NCBI GenBank assembly: GCA_014584575.1
Contig: JACTMP010000015.1
Coordinates: 50,032-114,031 of the forward strand
Source: Chloroflexota bacterium
GTDB lineage: Bacteria > Chloroflexota > Anaerolineae > Promineifilales > Promineifilaceae
Direction: 5' to 3'
Length of the DNA: 64,000 nt
The notes under the pieces were generated by a model that was not told where the DNA came from, searched no databases, and worked only from the letters and a program-made list of their open reading frames with translations. Position 1 is the stretch's first letter, and every line of letters starts with the position of its first letter. Position numbers and translations under genes: made by a program. This document shows positions 51,485 to 60,604 of this stretch, piece by piece.

Positions 51485-54055
51485 TTATTTTGAGTCTTTT
51501 GGATCTTGTGGGGTATCGTTAAATGGTGGGGCAATCACAAGGGACGCCCCACCATCTAATGTGCCCATAACAACTATGAAATCGGGCTGAATCAATGTGT
51601 CGCTGCCGTTGGGGCCGGTGACGGTGAGAGAGACGGTATAAAGGCCAGGGCCTTCATATAGGTGGATGGGGTGGGTGAGGGTGCTGGTGATACCATCGCC
51701 AAAATCCCACAGGCTGCTGTCATACACCCCTTCGGACAAATTCATAAAGTTGACCAGCAGAGGGGCGGGGCCGTTGCGCGGCATGGCGTCGAAGTCGGCC
51801 ACGGGCGGCGGCTCGGGCCGCCAGCCGACCGCGTAGATGCCATCGGCCGTTAGCGGTGGGGAAGCCAGCCAGTTGAGCAGCAGGCTGCGCCCGGAGATAC
51901 CCACCACCTGCCATTGCCCCAGGCTGCGATTGAAATGGAGTAGTTCGAGCTGCAATTCGTCTGCGCCCAGGCGGTCTACGGCCGTCTGCGGATAAAACAG
52001 CGTCAATATCCAGGGTACGTGGGCAGTGGGCAGCAGCACGTCCAGGTCTACCGGGATGCCAATGATGGCCGCAAAACCGGGCGGCAGCGGCGCGGTCAGG
52101 GCGTCATGAGCGGCGGCGGGCATGAGGATGGCCTGGTTTTCTACGCCGGGCACGGCCGTATTTGCCGCCACCATGGCCAGCCCATCGAGCAAGGGCGCCT
52201 GGGCGTCATCGTGCGCCGGGCCAACCCCGCCCAACGATTGGAACCAGCGCCACAGTTCACCGGTGTTGCCCGCCTGCACCCCCACCAGCCCGTATTTGGG
52301 TAATGCCTGGCCCGATGGCGCGGTGAACACGGCCGTCCAGGTATCACCACCGGCCGCCGTCATCGTTTGCCGCCAGGCGGGGCCGGCCGGGCAGCCAACG
52401 GCCGTGTCCGGCGAGCAGCGTTGGGCGATGGGTGGCGTCGCCAGCGTTTGTGGGCTGGTCAGCGTCACCGTCATTGTGCGAAGCAATGGCCCATCCATGC
52501 CATACTCCACATCCAGGCTGGCGGCCCAGGGGTCGGCGACCAGGGTAAGCGTACTGCCATTGCTCAGGGGCGGGCTGCTGCTGCCGGGCGCGGGGTAGAT
52601 GAAACGACCGCCGGTTGCTGCGCCAATGGTGTACTGGTCGGCGTACACGGCGGCGCGGCCGGTGGGTTGGATGCCCAGCAGGGTGATTTGCCCCAGAGCG
52701 CCCGGTGCGGTGCGGTTGCTGCTGCTCGTGCCCTGGTACTGCACACGGCCGTCTTGCAGCACATACACCTGTGGGTAGAAGGCGTCTAACTGCGCCTGGC
52801 TGAAGCTGCCGCTGAGCGCCAGGTGGATGGTTGGTTCGTTGGCGGTGGGCACGGCCGTGCCGCTGGTTGCCAATGTGGGCAGATAGAGACGATAACCGGG
52901 CGGGCGGCCAAAGAGGTGGGCGGCGACATCGGGTATCTGGGTGCTGAGTGGCAGTGACGGCGGCTGCAACCAATCACCGGGCAGGTTTTGAATGGCGCTC
53001 CAGCGCCGCAGCGTCGTCCAGTCCGCTTCGCCATGCACCAACATCTGGTCGGTCTGCTGGCAAACCAGGGGATTGCCGTGCGCCGTTTCGTGCCAGAGGG
53101 CGACGGCCGTGTAATGGTAAGACATGGCCGATGCCTCACACAGTCCGCCGGGCAAGGCCAGGCAGGTGCAGTATGTTTCTGTTTTGCCCCCGCCGGGCGA
53201 CTGCTGGTATTCGTCGTACAAAAAGAGGGCGTAATGGCCCCATTCGTGGGCCAGGGTGCGGTAGGCATTGGGCTGCGCCCAGTTTCCGGCAGCGGGATCG
53301 GCTGCGTCCAGCCCATCCCAATAGCGCCCCAGGTAGATGCCGCCGGGCGCGTACACTGTCTGGCTGAGGGTGGCGGGCGCGGTGTAAGGTGTGGCGGCGG
53401 GCACGATGCCACCCATGTAGGCGGTGGGACGGTAATCGTTAGCTGCCAGAAAACGGAGATCGGCGCTTTCCCAGTGACGGCCGTTGTCGTAAATCGTCAC
53501 CCCGCCCACCGCCATTTGCCCTTCGGTCAGGTCATACAGGTAGGCGGACATCTGGCGCAGGCCGGTGTGCAGTTGGGCCACGAAGGCAGAGTTGGCGGCG
53601 GGCTGCCAGGCCAGGCTGGCAACGACGTTAAAGAGCACGAGCGGATGGCTGTCGTAGAGGGTTACATCGCCGGTTGCCGGTTGTCGCTCCGTACTGCCGG
53701 GCTGCCAGCTTGTGGCGTAGACCCAATAGGCCGGGCCGTGCTCTGGTTTGCCGGAGGGTTGGGTGTGGCGCAGCCACAGCGCCGCCAGGTAGGGGCAGGC
53801 GGCGGGCAGGGGGCGGGTCAGGTGGCCGTTGCCGTCGGTGCGGGCGGGCAGGTCGGCCAACGGCGGCGTGTGGGCGGCGTCCGCGGCGTAGCAGAGCAGG
53901 CGCAGGTCGGCGTGGGCCAGGGGGTCGTTTTGCTCGTCCACAAAACGAAGCGCGCCAGAGGCAGTGGTGGGCGGGGAAAGGTGAAGGACGACGGCCGTGA
54001 GCAGCCCCAACCCCACCATCAGAGTCAACAGGTTATACGGTAATCGTGCAGTCAT
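51485..54055 (-). CDS. Secreted HExxH metalloprotease-like protein with PKD domain
   Basis: 856 residues. The signal segment is NLLTLMVGLGLLTAVVLHLS. A Glu-zincin motif, TLAHEWGHYALFLYDEY, lies at about residue 270. The HExxH followed by a nearby DEY resembles the CLCA-type metalloprotease group. The middle is a long beta-rich region with VYVLQDGRVQYQG. Residues about 755-840 are a PKD domain (PVADFDAMPRNGPAPLLVNF, SLWDFGDGITSTLTHPIHLY). It probably acts outside the cell as a peptidase or adhesin. It stands upstream of the NERD-FHA operon on the same strand, about 100 bases away, with no clear terminator seen. Confidence 0.7.
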   Translation of the reverse strand: MTARLPYNLLTLMVGLGLLTAVVLHLSPPTTASGALRFVDEQNDPLAHADLRLLCYAADAAHTPPLADLPARTDGNGHLTRPLPAACPYLAALWLRHTQPSGKPEHGPAYWVYATSWQPGSTERQPATGDVTLYDSHPLVLFNVVASLAWQPAANSAFVAQLHTGLRQMSAYLYDLTEGQMAVGGVTIYDNGRHWESADLRFLAANDYRPTAYMGGIVPAATPYTAPATLSQTVYAPGGIYLGRYWDGLDAADPAAGNWAQPNAYRTLAHEWGHYALFLYDEYQQSPGGGKTETYCTCLALPGGLCEASAMSYHYTAVALWHETAHGNPLVCQQTDQMLVHGEADWTTLRRWSAIQNLPGDWLQPPSLPLSTQIPDVAAHLFGRPPGYRLYLPTLATSGTAVPTANEPTIHLALSGSFSQAQLDAFYPQVYVLQDGRVQYQGTSSSNRTAPGALGQITLLGIQPTGRAAVYADQYTIGAATGGRFIYPAPGSSSPPLSNGSTLTLVADPWAASLDVEYGMDGPLLRTMTVTLTSPQTLATPPIAQRCSPDTAVGCPAGPAWRQTMTAAGGDTWTAVFTAPSGQALPKYGLVGVQAGNTGELWRWFQSLGGVGPAHDDAQAPLLDGLAMVAANTAVPGVENQAILMPAAAHDALTAPLPPGFAAIIGIPVDLDVLLPTAHVPWILTLFYPQTAVDRLGADELQLELLHFNRSLGQWQVVGISGRSLLLNWLASPPLTADGIYAVGWRPEPPPVADFDAMPRNGPAPLLVNFMNLSEGVYDSSLWDFGDGITSTLTHPIHLYEGPGLYTVSLTVTGPNGSDTLIQPDFIVVMGTLDGGASLVIAPPFNDTPQDPKDSK

Positions 54056-54071
54056 ACGGCCGTCTCCTATT

Positions 54072-54150
54072 GTCGGTGATCGGTGAACGGTGATCGGTAA
54101 TCGGTCGCCAACGCCGATTACCGATTACCGATTATCGGTTACTGATTACC
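54072..54150. repeat. CGGTGATCGGTAATCGGT inverted-repeat cluster
   Basis: GTCGGTGATCGGTGAACGG and following words pair with GATTACCGATTACCGATT on the other arm. Same word family as at 22034-22205 and 38328-38342. It lies between the metalloprotease start and the repeat-protein end. Confidence 0.55.
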
Positions 54151-54975
54151 AGTAACAACCACCGGCAAAAAGATAGTGAATTCCGCCATGGGCGTCTGGT
54201 CAAGCGAGTAGCTGGTTGTCTGCCCATCCTGGGTGGTGACCAGTAAGGTCTCGCCCTGGATGGTGATGGTCGCCCGGCCTGGCGTGGGAACGTTGAGCAG
54301 CAGCAGGCCAGCATCATTATACATCCTTATGGCGTTGTCATCGGCGATGATGGTGCGGTTTTCGTAGGCGATGACGTCGGCACGGCCGTTGGTGTGTGTG
54401 CGGCGGATCAGGTTGCCGTCCCGGTCGTAGATTTCCACGGAATCGTCGTCAATGATGATGATACGGTCGCCGTTTAGCAGGACGGTGGGTCGTTGACCGC
54501 CGGGATTGAGGACGATGATGCGGCGGATCAGGTTGCCATCCCGGTCGTAGATTTCCACGGAATCGTCGTCAATGATGATGATGCGGTCGCCATCCACCCG
54601 AACGGTGGGTCGCTGGCCGCCGGGGTTGAGGACGATGATGCGGCGGATCAGGTTGCCGTCCCGGTCGTAAATTTCCACGGAATCGTCGTCAATGATGATG
54701 ATGCGGTCGCCATCCACCAGGACGGATGGACGTTCGTCGCCGGGATTGAGGACGATGATGCGGCGGATCAGGTTGCCGTCCCGGTCGTAGATTTCCACGG
54801 AATCGTCGTCAATGATGATGATGCGGTCGCCGTTTACCAGGACGGTGGGTCGCTGGCCGCCGGGATTGAGGACGATGATGCGGCGAATCAGGTTGCCGTC
54901 CCGGTCGTAAATTTCCACGGAATCGTCGTCAATGATGATGATGCGGTCGCCGTTTACCAGGACGGTGGGTGAGGA
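54139..54975 (-). pseudogene. Out-of-frame 3' part of the repeat protein gene
   Basis: This frame holds five almost identical 40-residue units (core RIIIIDDDSVEIYDRDGNLI, then RRIIVLNPGGQRPTVLV) and a C-terminal propeller-like tail (ENRTIIADDNAIRMYNDAGL). It has no signal peptide or SD of its own. The same unit in the upstream gene ends at VEIYDRQGNLIRVITIL and then runs into a short alien tail; joining the two needs a one-base forward shift near 54965. Either the gene was split by a recent repeat-unit deletion, or a programmed shift is used, or the assembly has an error. Confidence 0.6.
54404..54975. repeat. Five tandem 120-bp repeats
   Basis: The string CCGGTCGTA(G/A)ATTTCCACGG recurs at exactly 120-base steps (54421, 54541, 54661, 54781, 54901 begin at the same point of the unit). 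Units differ at only a few positions, so the expansion is recent. 120 is a multiple of 3, so unit gain or loss keeps the frame. Confidence 0.9.
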
Positions 54976-56188
54976 TGGTGATAACTCGAATGAGGTTGCC
55001 TTGCCGGTCGTAGATTTCCACTGTGTTGCCATTGATAACGATGATGCGACCCAACTCCAACTCTACCTGGATAGCGGCTCCTGGCGGGAGGGTGAAAATG
55101 TGAATGGGGAGTCCCTGCTGGCTGAATATCTGCACGGCCGTACCATCCACAATGATCACATCCAGGCCGCTGAGGTATACCTGGGCACGGCCGTTGGTAT
55201 TGACGTGCTGCAACAATCCACCATCCCAACTGTAGATCTCAACCGAGTCGTCATCAATGACGATGATGGATTCACCAACCAGAACGTCGGCACGGCCGTT
55301 GGTGGGAATGACGCCCAGATGTTGCCCGGCGGAAGAAAATACCTGCACAGCGTCATCAAAAACGACCAGGGAGGTCTGGCTGAGGAAAACGCCAAAGCCG
55401 GGTTTGGTGACGAACTTGCCGTTGTAAAGCAAAAGACCGCTCAAGTCATAGATTTCCACGGAATCGTCGTCCAGGATTATGATGGATGCAGGCAGGATAT
55501 GGACGCGGGCGGGGCCGGTGACGGCCGTTTGCAGCAGTGCCGTGCCATCTTCGCCGAATACGGTAACGCTGTTGTCCGCAAATGAGTAGGTGTATGGGGC
55601 AGGTGCGCCCATAGGCGGCGGTGGGGCAGGTGGTTCGGGTTGTTCGGAAGGGGGCACGTATTCGCTGTCACACAGTGGGTTGAGTTCCGGGCGCGGGATG
55701 ACCATGACTTCAACGGTGTAAGCGAATTGGGCGTTGGCTGCGCCAAAAATACCGCCGGCTGCGCCCACAGCCAGCGCCAGGTCGCTGGTGTCGGCGCCCC
55801 AGAGGCCGTCGTCATCGTTGAGGGTGAGATGGATGCCCAACGGCCGTTCCAATGGATTGCAGTTCAAATGGTTATACAACAGGATGGGGAAGGCTGCCGG
55901 GAACGGGGCGGCGGGCGGCGCTTGCAAGGATACCCAACCGGCGGCGGGGAGACGGCCGTTGCCGCCTTCATGCCCCGGTTGCGCCAGCGTCCAATCCAGC
56001 CACAACTCGCCCGGCCCACCCATGTGGTCCATATCGTCCAATACGTTCACACCCAACAGCCAGACCACCTCTTGGAAGGCGGGTGGGCCGGGTGGGTCCA
56101 GGTGCGCCTGGGTGTGCGCCGCGTTTATGCCGAGCACGGTCGTGAACAAACACAAACCGATCAACCATTGCCAGATTCGTTTTTTCAT
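54929..56188 (-). CDS. Secreted repeat (propeller-like) protein, 5' part
   Basis: 419 residues. Signal peptide: KKRIWQWLIGLCLFTTVLGI, then NAAHTQA. Residues about 30-195 are a domain with LWLDWTLAQPGHEGG and ILLYNHLNCNPLERP. A Pro-rich linker follows (PPSEQPEPPAPPPPMGAP). From about residue 200 come divergent 35-45-residue beta repeats with a DDDSVEIYD/VDGTAVQIF signature, as in beta-propellers. The frame ends in RPGKRRPHHHH, an out-of-frame reading of the next repeat unit. The intended protein probably continues into 54139-54975. Likely extracellular; binding function guessed only from the repeats. Confidence 0.7.
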   Translation of the reverse strand: MKKRIWQWLIGLCLFTTVLGINAAHTQAHLDPPGPPAFQEVVWLLGVNVLDDMDHMGGPGELWLDWTLAQPGHEGGNGRLPAAGWVSLQAPPAAPFPAAFPILLYNHLNCNPLERPLGIHLTLNDDDGLWGADTSDLALAVGAAGGIFGAANAQFAYTVEVMVIPRPELNPLCDSEYVPPSEQPEPPAPPPPMGAPAPYTYSFADNSVTVFGEDGTALLQTAVTGPARVHILPASIIILDDDSVEIYDLSGLLLYNGKFVTKPGFGVFLSQTSLVVFDDAVQVFSSAGQHLGVIPTNGRADVLVGESIIVIDDDSVEIYSWDGGLLQHVNTNGRAQVYLSGLDVIIVDGTAVQIFSQQGLPIHIFTLPPGAAIQVELELGRIIVINGNTVEIYDRQGNLIRVITILTHRPGKRRPHHHH

Positions 56189-56287
56189 CGTTTTGTCTCC
56201 TGAAAAATGTTTGTATTGGGCGATTTATCGCCCGCCAATATCGCGCTTCTGTCAAAGAGACGCATAACCGGCGGTTGACCTTTCCTT

Positions 56288-56358
56288 GAAATGGAGATTG
56301 GAGATTGGAGATAGGGAGATCACCCCTTCACCTGCTCACCCTCTTACCCCCTCTCCCC
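56288..56358. repeat. GAGATTGG words followed by CACCCCTTCACCTGCTCACC repeat
   Basis: Two dispersed word families side by side upstream of the CHAT gene: GAGATTGGAGATTGGAGAT and a C-rich run with CTTCACCTGCTCACCC. The second also occurs after the CHAT gene (58801-58843) and inside the CapA-like coding sequence. Confidence 0.5.
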
Positions 56359-56385
56359 CCCTCGCCAACCGGGTTATAATGCCGA

Positions 56386-58809
56386 ATGATGAATGAGGAT
56401 AAGGCCCCAGGAGAGGCGGTGTGGACGGCCGTGCTCACTCTATCCCCCGACGAACTGACCCGGTTGGAGCAGGTTGACCTGGCGCGCTGGCGACAGTGGC
56501 ATGAGGAGGGCGTGACGACGCTGACGTGGCGGTTACAGGGGGGTGACACGGCCGTAGAACCAGATTTCCTGGCGCTGGTGGAGCGGCTGGGCAACCGGCT
56601 GCTGCTGGATGACCCGGAAGCGTTTGTGGCGCTGGTGAATGGTATAGCCGCTGTCCCCATTCAGTCTTCGGCGGGGCGTCAGTTGCGGTGGTACTTTGCC
56701 GGGGTGGCGTTGGGTCTGCAAGACCGGTACGAGGCGGCACTGGCGGTTTTTGACGAGCTGCTGGCGGCAGCGGAACTGGATGTGAATATACACGGCCGTG
56801 CCCTCAATTCCCGCGCCCTTTATTGCCGCATTACCGGGCGGCTGCAAGAGGCGATTACCGGCTACCGGGGGGCGCTGGTGGTGTGGCAGCAAGTGGGCAA
56901 CCGGCTGCGCGCGGGCATGGCCTGGCACAACCTGGGCATCCTGGCCTACCAGTTGCAGCAGTATGACGAGGGGGAAAGAGATCTGAACCAGGCGCGGCAA
57001 TGTTTTGAGGATGTGGGGTCGGCGCAATGGGCGGCGGCGGCGCAAAGTGGCCTGGGGCTGATTTATCGGGATCGTGGGCAGTGGGCGGAAGCGATGGCCT
57101 GTTTTGAGGCGGTTGTGGCCCGCCGCCGGGCAGATGGGGCTAAAGATTCACTAGGCCGTATTCTGGTGAACATCAGCGAAACGTACCTGATGCAGGGGCG
57201 GGTGGCAGAAGCAGCGGCAGCCGCGCAAGAGGCATTGGCTCATCTGGAGACCAAACTCTACGCGATGAATGCGCATCTGGCGTTGGGATTGGCGCGGCAG
57301 GTGGGCGGCGATCTGGGAGCAGCGCAGGGCAAGTTTGATGCCGCTTTAACGCTGGCGCAGGCGATTGGGCGGCAGGATATGATTGCCGAAGCACACCTGC
57401 GGTTGGGGGAGGCGATGCGGCGGTCAGGGGATGATGGGGGGGCGTTGGCGCAGTTTCGGGCGGGCACGGCCGTGATCGAAAGTACCCGCGCCCCTTTACA
57501 CGATGAGGGGGTTAAAATCAGTTTGCTCGGCCGCTGGCAGCAGGTGTATGAGGCGCTGCTGTTGCACTGTCTGGCGATGGGGCGCACGGCGGAGGCGTTT
57601 GCCTGGGCGGAACGGGCGCGGGCGCGCGCCTTTGTAGAAGCAGTGGGTGGTGTGCCAGAGTCGGAAATCGGGATGGATAATTTGCCTGATGTGCCGCCGG
57701 GCACGGCCGTGCTGTCTTACTTTACAACCGGGGTGCTGGATCGGGAATTGCCCTGGCTGCAGCAGTTACCGGCCGATAGCCCGGTGCGCGACCATCTGCT
57801 GCCGCCCGCGCGCACCATCCTGTTTTGCCTCACGGCGGAAGGCCTGACGGCGCACATCTGCCCGCTTGATCCCAATGACCTGACCTGGCATTCACCGCGG
57901 CTGGAGGATCGCCGTCGCTTTCTGGACGCGGCCGTGTGCCGTGCCCTATATGACGCCTTGTTACCCACCGCGCTTGTTGCCGGTCGGCGGCGGCTGCTAA
58001 TTGCGCCACACGGCCCGCTGCACGAAGTCCCGTTTGCGGCGCTGCTCGATGGGGAGGGACGGCCGTTGACCAATCCCGATGGGCCATTGCTCAGCCTCAT
58101 CCCCAGCGTCACCTTCTGGCAGCGGCACAGGGGGCGGCGCCGGGATGCGCCGCCGGAATTGTGCCTGGCGCTGGGGTACGAAGGGGTGCAGCGGGACTTG
58201 CGCCATACGGAAGCGGAGGCGCGTTTCATTGCGGCTGTGACCGGCGGGGAAGCGTGGGTGGGGGCGCAGCCCAAAACAGCGGTGCTGGCAGCGGCGGGTG
58301 CGCGCTATCGCTGGTTGCATGTGGCCTGCCACGGCCGTTTTGACCCGGACTCGCCGCTGGATTCTTTTCTGGAAACGGGGGCCGGTGAACGGCTGACAGC
58401 GCGGCAGGTGTTGGCCTGGCGGCTGCCGGTGGCGCTGGTGACGTTGAGCGCCTGCCAGACGGGCGTGAGCCAGGTGCAGCGCGGTGACGAACCGATGGGG
58501 TTGGTGCGCGCCTTTCTCACCGCCGGGGCGGGGGCAGTGCTGGTGAGCCAGTGGGCGGTGGCTGACTGGCCCACCTTTTTGCTGATGCGGCGTTTCTACC
58601 AGACGTTAATGGCTGGGGCGGAACCGGCTGCCGCCCTGCAAACGGCGCAATGCTGGCTGCAATCGGTAACGGCCGTTGCCCTACAAACCCTCGCACCTCA
58701 ACTACCCGGCGACGCAGACGAAGCCGCTCACTGGCTGGCGGGAATGGGGGAAACTGTACGGCCGTTTGCCCACCCACGCTATTGGGCCGCCTTTGTGGTG
58801 ATGGGGTGA
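56386..58809 (+). CDS. TPR-CHAT protease-like protein
   Basis: 807 residues. Residues about 90-430 are TPR repeats (YEAALAVFDELLAAAELDVN, RAGMAWHNLGILAYQLQQYD, AQSGLGLIYRDRGQWAEAMA). The last 300 residues are a CHAT caspase-like domain: RRLLIAPHGPLHEVPFAALL, WLHVACHGRFDPDSPL with His649, and VTLSACQTGVS with Cys690, then AFLTAGAGAVLVSQWAV. Catalytic His and Cys are both present. CHAT proteases are separase/caspase relatives; several act in signalling or phage defence. It faces an ECF sigma/anti-sigma pair on the opposite strand. The stop codon lies in the C/G-rich repeat that follows. Confidence 0.88.
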   Translation: MMNEDKAPGEAVWTAVLTLSPDELTRLEQVDLARWRQWHEEGVTTLTWRLQGGDTAVEPDFLALVERLGNRLLLDDPEAFVALVNGIAAVPIQSSAGRQLRWYFAGVALGLQDRYEAALAVFDELLAAAELDVNIHGRALNSRALYCRITGRLQEAITGYRGALVVWQQVGNRLRAGMAWHNLGILAYQLQQYDEGERDLNQARQCFEDVGSAQWAAAAQSGLGLIYRDRGQWAEAMACFEAVVARRRADGAKDSLGRILVNISETYLMQGRVAEAAAAAQEALAHLETKLYAMNAHLALGLARQVGGDLGAAQGKFDAALTLAQAIGRQDMIAEAHLRLGEAMRRSGDDGGALAQFRAGTAVIESTRAPLHDEGVKISLLGRWQQVYEALLLHCLAMGRTAEAFAWAERARARAFVEAVGGVPESEIGMDNLPDVPPGTAVLSYFTTGVLDRELPWLQQLPADSPVRDHLLPPARTILFCLTAEGLTAHICPLDPNDLTWHSPRLEDRRRFLDAAVCRALYDALLPTALVAGRRRLLIAPHGPLHEVPFAALLDGEGRPLTNPDGPLLSLIPSVTFWQRHRGRRRDAPPELCLALGYEGVQRDLRHTEAEARFIAAVTGGEAWVGAQPKTAVLAAAGARYRWLHVACHGRFDPDSPLDSFLETGAGERLTARQVLAWRLPVALVTLSACQTGVSQVQRGDEPMGLVRAFLTAGAGAVLVSQWAVADWPTFLLMRRFYQTLMAGAEPAAALQTAQCWLQSVTAVALQTLAPQLPGDADEAAHWLAGMGETVRPFAHPRYWAAFVVMG

Positions 58810-58882
58810 GGGGGTGAGCAGGTGAGGGGGTGAGGGGGTGATCTCCCAATCCCCCAATCTCTCAATCTCCTAATCTCCCATT
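58801..58882. repeat. GTGAGGGG repeats plus CCCAATCTCC words
   Basis: The segment 58813-58841 is the exact reverse complement of 40006-40034 in the CapA-like linker (29 bases). It is followed by TCTCCCAATC and CTAATCTCCC words of the GAGATTGG family. It fills the gap between the convergent CHAT and anti-sigma-like genes. Confidence 0.7.
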
Positions 58883-59601
58883 CACCCAATAGTCAACACC
58901 AGGGAATCAAGTTCGTGTATAGGAATGTGGGGAAAGGCAGCGACGCCCCAAGGGGTGGTGATTTGTTGGTGGGTGTGGTTGGGCAAGCCCAGGGTGACGG
59001 TGTAACCGGCCAGGTGGGGCCAGGCACGCCCGTGTGGCTGCACCCACACTTCTACCAGACAATCCGTTGGTGATTGGGCGTCGCGGTAGACCAATACTTT
59101 GAAAGGCAGTTCGGCTTGCAGGGTTTCGTCCGGCTCTAACGCCAGCAGCAGTTCGGCATACCGTTCCTCTGTCTCCGGCGCACGAACGGGTATGGGGGCG
59201 GCCTGGGGTTGCAGCAGCGGCAGCAGGTCGGCGGAGAGGCGGAAGCGCCAGCCGTTTTCCAGTTGTGTCACGGCCGTGCGCAATCTATCAGCCAGCGATG
59301 GCACTGCGACGGGCGGCGTCAGGAAGGAAAGGTCGGGCTGCCGGGGAGTTTGCAGGGTTGGCAGGGTATTGTTTTGCTCGGCCAGGGCCAGGTGGCAGAG
59401 ACGGCCGTAAGCGGCGGCGCAGTTCAGGCAGCCATCCAGGTGAACGGCGATGTGCGGGAAGAGAGGGAAGGGGTCACGGCCGTTTAGCTGCGCCGCCACG
59501 TAATCATCCAACTGCGCCAGCACAGCCTGGCACATAGCCTCATCACCTGTCACCTGTACAGCCTCTTTCAACAGTGAGTAACGCATCCTTTCATCCGCCA
59601 T
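58882..59601 (-). CDS. Putative zinc-binding anti-sigma-like protein
   Basis: 239 residues. Residues about 45-65 (HIAVHLDGCLNCAAAYGRLC) have the HxxxCxxC zinc-anti-sigma pattern. There is no transmembrane helix, so it would be soluble. The C-terminal 100 residues are beta-rich with FKVLVYRDAQ and YTVTLGLPNHTHQQITTPWG, similar to repeat-like domains that follow sigma genes in CHAT loci. It is 74 bases downstream of the ECF sigma gene on the same strand, which supports a regulator role. Confidence 0.65.
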   Translation of the reverse strand: MADERMRYSLLKEAVQVTGDEAMCQAVLAQLDDYVAAQLNGRDPFPLFPHIAVHLDGCLNCAAAYGRLCHLALAEQNNTLPTLQTPRQPDLSFLTPPVAVPSLADRLRTAVTQLENGWRFRLSADLLPLLQPQAAPIPVRAPETEERYAELLLALEPDETLQAELPFKVLVYRDAQSPTDCLVEVWVQPHGRAWPHLAGYTVTLGLPNHTHQQITTPWGVAAFPHIPIHELDSLVLTIG

Positions 59602-59654
59602 CGTGATCTTCTCCTACCTGTGGGACGTTTAGCACGGCCGTATTCTTTCCCAAC

Positions 59655-59692
59655 AAACCTCCCAATCTCCAATCTCTAATCTCTAATCTCCG
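59655..59692. repeat. CTCCAATCTCTAATCTC words
   Basis: CTCCCAATCTCCAATCTCTA and two further copies lie just between the anti-sigma-like and sigma genes, overlapping the sigma stop region. Same family as at 12884 and 15030. Confidence 0.5.
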
Positions 59693-60311
59693 CCAACAAT
59701 TCCACCAACGGCGACCATTGGCGCAATTTGGCAATGTTTTTGGCGCGCGTCACCTGGATGTGGCTGGGCAGCACCGTTGCTCCGGCCAGTTTGCTTTCCA
59801 CGTCGGCCAATAGCTCGTCCGGGAGTTCTTGCAGGTAACGGCCGATCACCACCCGGCGGGAGCGGTCGCTGATGGGGGCGCGTTGGATGGCATCGTAGAG
59901 AGCCTGGTGGTGGGCGGCGACGGCCGTTTGCTCTTCCAATGCCGGTTGCGTCAGCGCCGCGCTGCTAGAGACGGCATCCAATTCATCCTCGGCGGCAAAG
60001 GTCAGTCGGGCGCGGCGGCGCAGCGTGTCAATGGCGATGTGGCTGGCAATTTGCCTGGCCCAGGCGCGGAAAGCGGCCGGTTCGCGGCACTCATCCAGCC
60101 GTTGGTGAATGCGAATCAGCGCCGTCTGGGCGCAATCTTGGGCTAATGATTCAGCTTCCGGCTGGTCAAATACAACGTGCAGCGCCACCCGGCTGAGGTA
60201 GGCAAAGAGGGCGGTGTAGGCGGCCGACCGGACGACATGGTCGGCGTCCTGGCAGGCGTGGTACCAGGCGGCGTTATCTGTGTAATCGTCAGGCAGGTGG
60301 TTCATAACCAT
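59676..60311 (-). CDS. ECF-type RNA polymerase sigma factor
   Basis: 211 residues. Region 2: AESLAQDCAQTALIRIHQRL, then AFRAWARQIASHIAIDTLRR. Region 4: ALYDAIQRAPISDRSRRVVI, GRYLQELPDELLADV and SHIQVTRAKNIAKLRQW, the helix-turn-helix. The linker between regions 2 and 4 is acidic and short. Start uncertain between ATG 60311 and 60305. It should direct RNA polymerase to alternative promoters, held by the zinc anti-sigma-like protein downstream. The opposing TPR-CHAT gene may be part of the same signalling set. Confidence 0.8.
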   Translation of the reverse strand: MVMNHLPDDYTDNAAWYHACQDADHVVRSAAYTALFAYLSRVALHVVFDQPEAESLAQDCAQTALIRIHQRLDECREPAAFRAWARQIASHIAIDTLRRRARLTFAAEDELDAVSSSAALTQPALEEQTAVAAHHQALYDAIQRAPISDRSRRVVIGRYLQELPDELLADVESKLAGATVLPSHIQVTRAKNIAKLRQWSPLVELLAEIRD

Positions 60312-60506
60312 TTTCTGGGGGTCAGTTAGGGCAGAGCAGGTTTACCTCTTTCTGATATAAATGGAAAAGGGTAGGTAAGATACCATTATTGTGTGAGAAA
60401 TTGTGTTTCAGGGCAAGCGCCATTCACTGGTGGCTACTTTGCCGGTGGGTTGATTTAGAGAAGAGGAAGGTGTGGTAGACGGCCGTCAAAATTCCAAATT
60501 TTTAGT

Positions 60507-60534
60507 TTGACAAGCAAAACGTTTGTGGTAGAAT
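60507..60534 (+). promoter_or_regulatory. Promoter of the str operon
   Basis: TTGACA (60507-60512) and TAGAAT (60529-60534) with a 16-base spacer, near consensus. It is about 275 bases upstream of rpsL with no gene between, as expected for a ribosomal operon with a long leader. The stretch 60312-60506 shows nothing else. Confidence 0.7.
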
Positions 60535-60604
60535 TTCCCTTCGTATGTCTGCAAAACACATGTAACTAACTGCGTAGTTACTAATTGAATAGGTAAGTGA
60601 ACAG

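Noticed and set aside
52988..54043. Plus-strand frame of 351 codons opposite the metalloprotease gene
   Set aside because: Antisense shadow, Gly/Val/Ala-rich, no SD; HEWGH motif supports the minus strand.
54493..54972. Long plus-strand reading frame through the tandem repeats
   Set aside because: It is the antisense of the coding repeats; it has no signal, SD or family similarity, and its length comes from repeat structure.
54404..54975. Regular 120-bp repeats looked at as a possible CRISPR array
   Set aside because: Units are contiguous coding repeats of 40 codons with no unique spacers and no cas genes nearby.
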